Below are positions 58,679 to 64,000 of a stretch of DNA of 64,000 nucleotides, in pieces (the first letter of the stretch is position 1; each line of letters opens with the position of its first letter). The DNA comes from DASZVB01 sp036272055. GTDB lineage: Bacteria > Myxococcota_A > Polyangia > Polyangiales > Polyangiaceae. The position numbers were made by a program, and so were the translations under genes. The notes below the pieces were generated by a model. The model was not told the origin of the DNA, did no database searches, and was given only the letters and a program-made list of their open reading frames with translations. The stretch covers positions 414,538 to 478,537 of the forward strand of contig DATAZL010000133.1 in the NCBI GenBank assembly GCA_036272055.1, in the 5' to 3' direction.

Positions 58679-59305
58679 TCACGGCCCGGCGTGCCGGCTT
58701 ACGAAGGATACGATGGCGTCGGCGCCCGGCCCTCCCACCGGGACCCGGTGGCCGCCGGCCCACGTCGCCACTTCACGGCCGGTGGCGTCGAAGTGCGGCA
58801 CGAGCTCCGCGCTGACGGTGGCCATGCCGTCGCGCTCGCCCCACACGTGAAGCGACGGGACGCGGATCGGCTGAAGCAGATGAGGCGCGAGCGCCGTCGC
58901 CCGTGGAGCGCGCCCCGCGACGAGGACGACGAAGCCGAGCGACGCGGCGATCTCCGGTGGGGCTGTAGCGGCAAGTGCGGTGGTCACTATCGCACCCTGG
59001 CTGAAACCGAGGACGCCCACCGGCGCGTGCTCACGGATGAGCGCGTGCAACCCGTCACGGGCACTCTCCCAGCCGCGATACTCGGTGCCGTCGTCGCTCG
59101 CGTCCCACCAGGTCAGGTGAGGACCCGGGAGTCGCTTTGCCGAGGCACCGTAGAAGCGCTCCACGGCGTCCGTCGGACACGCGAGCGGTGCGGACGGATA
59201 CACGACGCGCATCCCCGGTGGGAAGCGCGCCGCCAGGGACGCCATGTGGTCCTGCATGACGCTGCCGTTCATGGTGTAGCCGTGCAGAACGAGGAGCGTC
59301 GACAT
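58679..59305 (-). CDS. Alpha/beta serine hydrolase (FSH1/phospholipase-carboxylesterase type)
   Basis: A 208-residue small serine hydrolase. Start MSTLLVLHGYTMNGSVMQD, then VVYPSAPLACPTD, LTWWDASDDG, the nucleophile motif GVLGFSQGAIV (Ser at about 103), the acid in LHVWGERDGMA and the His in WAGGHRVPVGG. This arrangement fits the FSH1/carboxylesterase family. The substrate is unknown. ATG 59305 gives an N-terminus that runs straight into the first strand. Confidence 0.85.
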   Translation of the reverse strand: MSTLLVLHGYTMNGSVMQDHMASLAARFPPGMRVVYPSAPLACPTDAVERFYGASAKRLPGPHLTWWDASDDGTEYRGWESARDGLHALIREHAPVGVLGFSQGAIVTTALAATAPPEIAASLGFVVLVAGRAPRATALAPHLLQPIRVPSLHVWGERDGMATVSAELVPHFDATGREVATWAGGHRVPVGGPGADAIVSFVSRHAGP

Positions 59306-59331
59306 CCGTCCGGGTCATAGCTCGGAGACCG

Positions 59332-59760
59332 TCAGCCTTCGACGGTCTTCTTCAGACCCTGAAGAACCGCACCCCAGTTCTTCTTGCTGGCCTCGACGCC
59401 CTTCTCGGTCTCGATGTTGTCTTGAGAAACGGAGACGACGGTGTTGCCGTCGCGCTCGTCGAGGTGCCAGGTGACGAGCGCATAGTTCTCCGGCTTGTCT
59501 TCCTTGCCCGAGGTGGTGCTGAAGTGGGTCGCTTGGAGGACCTTGTTCTTCTCGACCTTCTTGATCGTCCCCTTCTCCTTGAACGGCTTGCCCTGATAGC
59601 TGCCGGTGTACTCGAGGGGGCTCCCGACCTTCCAGTCCGTGTGCACGTCGGCACCCATCAGGTACTGCTTGATGAGCTCCGGCTTCGTCAGTGCGTCCCA
59701 CACCTTCGCCGGCGGCGCGTGAACGGTGATCTGCGTCTTCGCAACGTGATTGTGTTCCAT
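59332..59760 (-). CDS. SRPBCC/AHSA1-like domain protein
   Basis: A 142-residue START-like (SRPBCC) protein of the AHSA1 type: TQITVHAPPAKVWDALTKPE near the N-terminus, GADVHTDWKVGSPLEYTGSY and GKPFKEKGTIKKVEKNK in the sheet, then VTWHLDERDGNTVVSVSQDN and the final helix NWGAVLQGLKK. Such proteins bind hydrophobic ligands; the ligand is unknown. The start is ATG 59760 with a strong AAAGGAGA; an upstream ATG at 59826 is less likely. Confidence 0.9.
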   Translation of the reverse strand: MEHNHVAKTQITVHAPPAKVWDALTKPELIKQYLMGADVHTDWKVGSPLEYTGSYQGKPFKEKGTIKKVEKNKVLQATHFSTTSGKEDKPENYALVTWHLDERDGNTVVSVSQDNIETEKGVEASKKNWGAVLQGLKKTVEG

Positions 59761-59768
59761 CTTGCCTG

Positions 59769-59776
59769 TCTCCTTT
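59769..59776 (-). promoter_or_regulatory. Ribosome binding site of the SRPBCC gene
   Basis: AAAGGAGA on the minus strand eight bases before the ATG at 59760. It decides that start. Confidence 0.75.
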
Positions 59777-59882
59777 GCTGCATGCGCGTGCCGCTGTCGG
59801 CGCCGCGCGCACGCAACGAGGTGCAAAGCAAGAAGCGATCCTCCACGCCGACCGTGGAGCCGGCGTGAGGCTATCGGTCACG

Positions 59883-61133
59883 TCACGAATCCGCAGCGCG
59901 GAGCTGTGCGAGCACGTCGTCCCAGTCGATGTATCCGGATTCGCGCAGCGTGCGCGTCGCGAGCGCGGCGAGCGCGTCTGCCCGCTCCACGTCGCGCAGC
60001 CACTCCGGCGGGATCGCATTGGTGCCGCAGCGTGCCCCGACCAGCGCGCCGACCAGCGTCGCGATCGTGTCACTGTCGCCCGGTGTGTTCGCCGCTTCGA
60101 GCACCGCGACGCGGAACTCGTCGGGGTGCCGCACGTAGACGTAGGTCGCCGCCGCGATGGCCTCGTGGGCGGCCCAGCCCCGAAGGCGCTCGAGCACCGT
60201 CTCGGGTGCCTGGCCGTCGTGCGCCGCCGCAGCCGCTCGCGCGATCATGTCCGCAGTTCCGACGTCGTGTCGCGCGGCGCTCTGGACGAGCACGTCGACG
60301 GTGTCGCGCACGGCGTCTCCGGCAAGTGCGCTGGCCGTACCGTGCGCCATGGCCGACGACGCGGCGAGCGCGATCGGCGCGCGGTGCGTGAGCTGGGACT
60401 GCGCGACGGCCCATGCTTCTCTCGCCTCCGCGTCGGAGTGGAACACGAGCCCCACCGGATACGCGCGCATCACCGAGCCCGAGCCTTGCGGCGACTCCGA
60501 CCACTTCACGATGGCGCGGGCGAGTCGCGTCATCGCAGGGTCGAGCGCTTCGCCGGCGAGCCGTGCGTCGAGCAGCGACGTGAGGACGACCTCGGCGAGC
60601 TCGGTATCGTCGGTGTACGGCGCGACGCGCTTGCGTCCCATCGCGTCCCCGATCGCGGCACCGAGCACCGCGCCGGTGACACGCTCTGCGAGGTGATTGC
60701 CGCGGCGCGACGGATCGGCGTTCGGCGCGTGCACTCCGGCGAGCGCGTACACGACGCCGCCGAAGCGCGCCTCGTGCACGACGACCTGCCGTCCATCGAT
60801 GAGGCACGTCGAGGCGTCGCGCTTCTCGCCGTCGACCCTCGCGACGATGCCGCCGGATATACCCGCGTTGCCGAAGACGATGCGCCGGCCCGTCTCGTCG
60901 ACCGCGCGCCCCGTGCACGACTCGCAGACGTAGTCCGGATATCGTTCACTGGTCGGCGTTCGTGCGAGGCATATCGGACAGACGTTGCCGAGGTCGTCGG
61001 GGCGTGAGCCCGGACCGAAGAAGGTCATCTTCATGTCGATCCGGTACTTCGAGCGGATCTCGTCGGCACGCCGGGCCCCCTCGATGATGCGTCTCACGTG
61101 CGGATCGAGCCCGGAGTCGTCGGCGTCGGTCAT
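59883..61133 (-). CDS. ADP-ribosylglycohydrolase-fold protein with N-terminal zinc-binding domain
   Basis: A 416-residue protein. The N-terminal part (about 1-145) has CPICLAR and CESCTGRAVDETGRR, two CxxC pairs as in a zinc ribbon. The C-terminal part (about 150-416) is the ADP-ribosylglycohydrolase fold: VLGAAIGDAMGRK, PYTDDTELAEVVL (TDDT metal site), SPQGSGSVMRAYPVGLVF, and NTPGDSDTIATLVGALVGAR (second metal site). Related enzymes remove ADP-ribose from proteins or are dinitrogenase-reductase-activating glycohydrolase-like. The zinc domain is not usual in the family and may direct it to a partner. ATG 61133, no clear ribosome site. Confidence 0.87.
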   Translation of the reverse strand: MTDADDSGLDPHVRRIIEGARRADEIRSKYRIDMKMTFFGPGSRPDDLGNVCPICLARTPTSERYPDYVCESCTGRAVDETGRRIVFGNAGISGGIVARVDGEKRDASTCLIDGRQVVVHEARFGGVVYALAGVHAPNADPSRRGNHLAERVTGAVLGAAIGDAMGRKRVAPYTDDTELAEVVLTSLLDARLAGEALDPAMTRLARAIVKWSESPQGSGSVMRAYPVGLVFHSDAEAREAWAVAQSQLTHRAPIALAASSAMAHGTASALAGDAVRDTVDVLVQSAARHDVGTADMIARAAAAAHDGQAPETVLERLRGWAAHEAIAAATYVYVRHPDEFRVAVLEAANTPGDSDTIATLVGALVGARCGTNAIPPEWLRDVERADALAALATRTLRESGYIDWDDVLAQLRAADS

Positions 61134-61239
61134 GAATCGCGAGAAGCGTACTACGTTCCGGAGCGACGTCCGTTCGACCGCCTGCGAAGCGCGAAAATCC
61201 GGTTGGGCGATCGAGCCATAGACGCTAGCGTCGGGTTCG

Positions 61240-62649
61240 ATGCGCCGTCTCGGCTTTCTCCTCGTCCTGCTCCTCGCGGGATGCTCGCGCTTCGGCCCCG
61301 TCTACCCGAGTCGTCCGGGGGGGCGCCCGACCGCGCCGCTCGCCGATCCCTCGCCGTCGCGGGTGTCGGCCCATCTCGCGGTGACCGGCGCCGAGCTCCG
61401 CCGTCAGCTCGACGAGCTCGTCCCGAAGTCGGGCCAGGGGACGTTCCCACTGCTCGGCAGCGCGCGCGCCTATCGCTGGACACGGGACCCGCTCGACGTC
61501 TCGTTCGCATCCGGCAAGATCGTCGTGAAGACGCACGTGGCGTCGAACGTCGAGCTGCCGATCAGCAGCGTCGACCTCGCCTTCGACGTCACCATCTCGG
61601 CAGAGCCGGTCGTCAACACCGCCTACGTCATCAAGCTCCAGTCGACCGACGTCGCCGTCAAATCCGACGACCGGCGGCTCAAGATCGTCGACCAGCTCGC
61701 GGGCGTCTTCCAGACCGTCGGCAGCGAGATCGATCACGAGCTCCGCGGCTTCTCGTACGATCTCGCCCCGCTCCTCGCCGAGGCATATCAGCGCGTGAAG
61801 ATGCCGCTCGCACTCCCCATGGGGCAAGCCGCCGGCTGCGCCGAGCTTCGCGTCCTCGGCGTCGAGGCCGCGCCGCTCATCCTCGCCGACGGCGTCGAGA
61901 AGGACTTCTCGCTCGTCGTCTCGCCGACCATCACCCTGCCCTGCACGCCGGCCCTCGATCCGTCGCCACTCCCGCCGCTCGCCAACGTCGCGATGGTCCC
62001 CACCGGGCCCTTCGTAGTGACCATCCCTGTTGCCGCTTCTTACGAGGAGCTCACGCGCGCCATGGGCGGCGCCTTCACGAACGGCAAGCTCTTCTTCTCG
62101 AACGAGCACCCGAAGCTCTATCTCGAAAGGCCGGAGATCTACGAGGCCGAGGGCGCGCTGGTTCTCCGCCTTCACATCGCGGGGCCAGTGCGCGAGTTCG
62201 GCATCGACGCGGACATCAACGGCGATCTCTACCTCGTCGGCCACCCGTCGCTCACCGACAACGAGATAACGTTCCCCGATCTCGAGCCGACCATCGAGAC
62301 GTCGAACTTTCTCCTGTCGCTCAAGGCCCTTTCCGACGGAGACCGCATCAAGATGGAAGCGCGAAAGGCGCTCCGTCTCGATCTCGCCGATCGCCTCGCC
62401 GCCGTCCGCGCGAAGCTCTCCTCGGATCTCACCTTCGGCGACGCGAAGCAGTGCTTCGTCGCGAACGTCGACAAGCTCGAGCTCACCGAGCTCCACGCCC
62501 ACGCCTCGTACCTGCGAGTGAACGTCGTCGTCACCGCGCGCGCCTCCGCGTCCCTCCCCTGCGCCACGCCGCTCCCCGCCGCACCCGACGTCAACGCAGA
62601 GCCGACCGTGACGCCCGTCGAACCGACCGTGACCCCCGCCGCGAATTGA
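61240..62649 (+). CDS. Lipoprotein, DUF4403-like
   Basis: A 469-residue lipoprotein with signal MRRLGFLLVLLLAGC (lipobox LAGC). The rest is beta-rich with repeated patterns: LRRQLDELVPKSGQGTF, AYRWTRDPLDVSFASGKIVV and, in the second half, ALSDGDRIKMEARKALRLD. This layout resembles DUF4403, a family thought to be TULIP-like lipid-binding, but I am not certain. The C-terminus ends in a Thr/Pro/Val-rich piece (EPTVTPVEPTVTPAAN). It is divergent from the ADP-ribosylglycohydrolase gene. Confidence 0.7.
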   Translation: MRRLGFLLVLLLAGCSRFGPVYPSRPGGRPTAPLADPSPSRVSAHLAVTGAELRRQLDELVPKSGQGTFPLLGSARAYRWTRDPLDVSFASGKIVVKTHVASNVELPISSVDLAFDVTISAEPVVNTAYVIKLQSTDVAVKSDDRRLKIVDQLAGVFQTVGSEIDHELRGFSYDLAPLLAEAYQRVKMPLALPMGQAAGCAELRVLGVEAAPLILADGVEKDFSLVVSPTITLPCTPALDPSPLPPLANVAMVPTGPFVVTIPVAASYEELTRAMGGAFTNGKLFFSNEHPKLYLERPEIYEAEGALVLRLHIAGPVREFGIDADINGDLYLVGHPSLTDNEITFPDLEPTIETSNFLLSLKALSDGDRIKMEARKALRLDLADRLAAVRAKLSSDLTFGDAKQCFVANVDKLELTELHAHASYLRVNVVVTARASASLPCATPLPAAPDVNAEPTVTPVEPTVTPAAN

Positions 62650-62713
62650 CGGGCTCGCGTTCGCGGAAGCGGGCACCCTGGCGTCGCGCCGCGGCGCGCC
62701 GTACGATTCTTGG

Positions 62714-63199
62714 ATGCGCATGGCGTTCGGGTACGCCGCGGTGCTGACGGTGGTCGGCGCCCAGCTTGCGTATTTCTACGGCGCCCTCCCCGACGTGGTC
62801 GCCTCCCATTTCGGCGCGAATGGGCTCGCGAACGGCTACATGCCGCGCGGCGTCTTCGTCGCCTTCTACGGCGGGCTCGTGCTCTTCCTGCTCGCGGTGT
62901 TCGGCGGAATCGCGGTCGTCCTGCGCTCCATCCCGGTGGAGCTCATCAATCTGCCGAACAAGGATTACTGGCTCTCCGGCGAGCGCGAAGCGAGCTCCCG
63001 CGAGTGGCTCTCGCGCGAGCTCCAGCGCTTCGGGCTCCTCGTCGTCGTCTTCATCGCGGTGATCATGCAGCGCGTGTTCATGGCGAACGTCGACAGCTCA
63101 CCGCCCTGTCTCTCACCGACGTTCGTCCTCGCGGGCGTCGGGAGCCTGTTCCTGGCCGTCGTGGTGCTCACCATCCGGATGATCCGCCGCTTCTCGTGA
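62714..63199 (+). CDS. DUF1648-domain membrane protein
   Basis: A 161-residue membrane protein with three or four TM helices. LPDVVASHFGANGLANGYMP after the first helix is the DUF1648 signature (PxxVxxHFxxxGxxDGY-type). Similar proteins include SdpI-like immunity proteins and other small membrane proteins of unknown role. Start ATG 62714; ATG 62720 is also possible. It is convergent with the TRAP permease gene. Confidence 0.8.
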   Translation: MRMAFGYAAVLTVVGAQLAYFYGALPDVVASHFGANGLANGYMPRGVFVAFYGGLVLFLLAVFGGIAVVLRSIPVELINLPNKDYWLSGEREASSREWLSRELQRFGLLVVVFIAVIMQRVFMANVDSSPPCLSPTFVLAGVGSLFLAVVVLTIRMIRRFS

Positions 63200-63216
63200 A
63201 GTGCTCGCGCCGCGCG

Positions 63217-64000
63217 TCACGGCATTTTCACTGGCGCGGCGGGTTGCTCTGGTGGCGATGCCGGATCGGCGGCCGACGCGGACGGCGCGGCGTTGCTGCC
63301 TTCGCCCATTAGCTGTTCGATGAGCGCGTCGTTCGCGTCCTCGCCGGCAGCCTGAGTGCCCTCTGCTGAGCCGGGTTCCGGCGCTTTCCGGATCCCCTTG
63401 CCGTCGGGGCCCCACTTGGCACGATCCTCGTCGGTGCACGGTAACGGGTTGTTGCGGTCTTCCTGGACGCACTCGAGCATCCAGGCGTCGCGCGGCGGCT
63501 CGTTGCGCGACGCCGCGTCGGCGTGCGCCTTCGCGATATCGCCTTGCACGGCGATCGTCGAGAGCCCCGGTACGAGCATGATGACCGTCAACCCGACGAA
63601 CATGATGCCGAGGAACGGTAGCGCGATCCGGTAGAGCGACGTCATCGGTTTCCGGAACCGGAAGCTCGTGACGAACAGGTTCTGCCCGAAGGGCGGGCTC
63701 AGAAATGCGATCTCGAGATCGAGCAGGAACATCATCGCCAGGTGGAACGGCGAGAAGAGAAACTTCGCTCCGAAGGGAAGCAGGAGCGGCACCGCGACGA
63801 GGATCGCGCTGAAGCCCTCCATCACCGCGCCGATGCCGTACATCAGGAAGTTTCGCGCGACGAGGAAGTGCCAGCGCTTCGTGACGCCGAGCCCCGTGAT
63901 CCACGCGAAGACGTGAGCCGGCGCGTCCTCGGTGATGAGGTAGTTCGTCAGCGCGACGGCCATCGCCATGATGAGGAGCAGCGCGCCCGCGAGTGCGAAC
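63217..64000 (-). CDS. TRAP transporter large permease (DctM-like), C-terminal part (5' truncated by window edge)
   Basis: The reading frame is open to base 64000 on the minus strand, so the N-terminal part of the gene lies beyond the window. The visible 260 residues have the DctM pattern: LLLIMAMAVALTNYLITEDA, NFLMYGIGAVMEGFSAILVAVPLLLPFG, FHLAMMFLLDLEIAFLSPPFGQNLFVTSF and a final TM segment LPFLGIMFVGLTVIMLVPGLS. DctM permeases import organic acids with the DctP binding protein and DctQ. Unusually, about 110 hydrophilic, Asp/Ala/Pro-rich residues follow the last TM helix (including WMLECVQEDRNNPLPCTDED). The partner genes are outside the window. Confidence 0.88.
   Translation of the reverse strand, partial: FALAGALLLIMAMAVALTNYLITEDAPAHVFAWITGLGVTKRWHFLVARNFLMYGIGAVMEGFSAILVAVPLLLPFGAKFLFSPFHLAMMFLLDLEIAFLSPPFGQNLFVTSFRFRKPMTSLYRIALPFLGIMFVGLTVIMLVPGLSTIAVQGDIAKAHADAASRNEPPRDAWMLECVQEDRNNPLPCTDEDRAKWGPDGKGIRKAPEPGSAEGTQAAGEDANDALIEQLMGEGSNAAPSASAADPASPPEQPAAPVKMP

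Overview
ORGANISM. The window is very GC-rich, densely coding DNA from a Gram-negative bacterium, most likely a myxobacterium (Myxococcota, probably Polyangiales). The pointers are two Ser/Thr kinases with TM plus C-terminal tails, PEGA and FG-GAP surface proteins, many lipoproteins, an OmpA protein with thrombospondin-3 repeats next to a surface protein with a MYXO-CTERM-like tail, a 1.65-kilo-residue Cys-repeat lipoprotein, and a double KaiC-like ATPase. The genus cannot be fixed from sequence alone. No rRNA, tRNA or CRISPR array was seen. LAYOUT. 1-510 is the 3' part of an encapsulin shell gene. 675-7239 holds central-metabolism genes (class II fructose-bisphosphate aldolase, glucose-6-phosphate dehydrogenase, inorganic pyrophosphatase), an ECF sigma/cupin pair, a membrane protein and a lipoprotein. 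7388-12879 is a tight set of Ser/Thr kinase, TPR-PEGA membrane protein and FG-GAP lipoprotein. 12880-14310 has two small genes between inverted hexanucleotide arrays plus a large folded inverted-repeat element. 14446-20084 has an alpha/beta hydrolase, a second kinase, a BON lipoprotein with a glycine-zipper stress protein, and a LysR/pirin pair with a palindromic operator candidate. 20087-24382 (minus) is a GT39-type glycosyltransferase, a phosphodiesterase and an alkaline-phosphatase-fold lipoprotein. 24568-29663 is the OmpA/TSP3 surface pair. A RAYT-type transposase gene follows, then a minus-strand TtcA-like/CLC channel pair, a hybrid histidine kinase/KaiC/response-regulator operon, and the giant Cys-repeat lipoprotein (36915-41870). 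RiPP CLUSTER. 42159-54465 is a co-directional, overlapping gene set that I read as a ribosomally made peptide (RiPP) pathway: a cobalamin-type radical SAM enzyme, a short precursor with a double-Gly leader and a Trp-ended core, a SPASM radical SAM enzyme, an M50-type membrane protease, a C-methyltransferase-type radical SAM enzyme (Cx7Cx2C), a methyltransferase fused to a cyanobactin-type prenyltransferase, another radical SAM enzyme, a leader-binding/E1-like domain fused to a flavin-dependent tryptophan halogenase, and a zinc-ribbon membrane protein. No YcaO is present. The combination of halogenase, MT-prenyltransferase and four radical SAM enzymes is the most notable content here. TAIL. 54754-64000 carries a zinc-ribbon Gly-rich protein with repeated AQPLYGAP motifs, a di-haem lipoprotein, exonuclease III, small housekeeping enzymes, a zinc-domain ADP-ribosylglycohydrolase, a DUF4403-like lipoprotein, a DUF1648 protein and the 3' end of a TRAP transporter permease. 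Four intergenic copies of a palindrome-rich repeat lie just after gene ends at about 511, 41880, 54547 and 57247.
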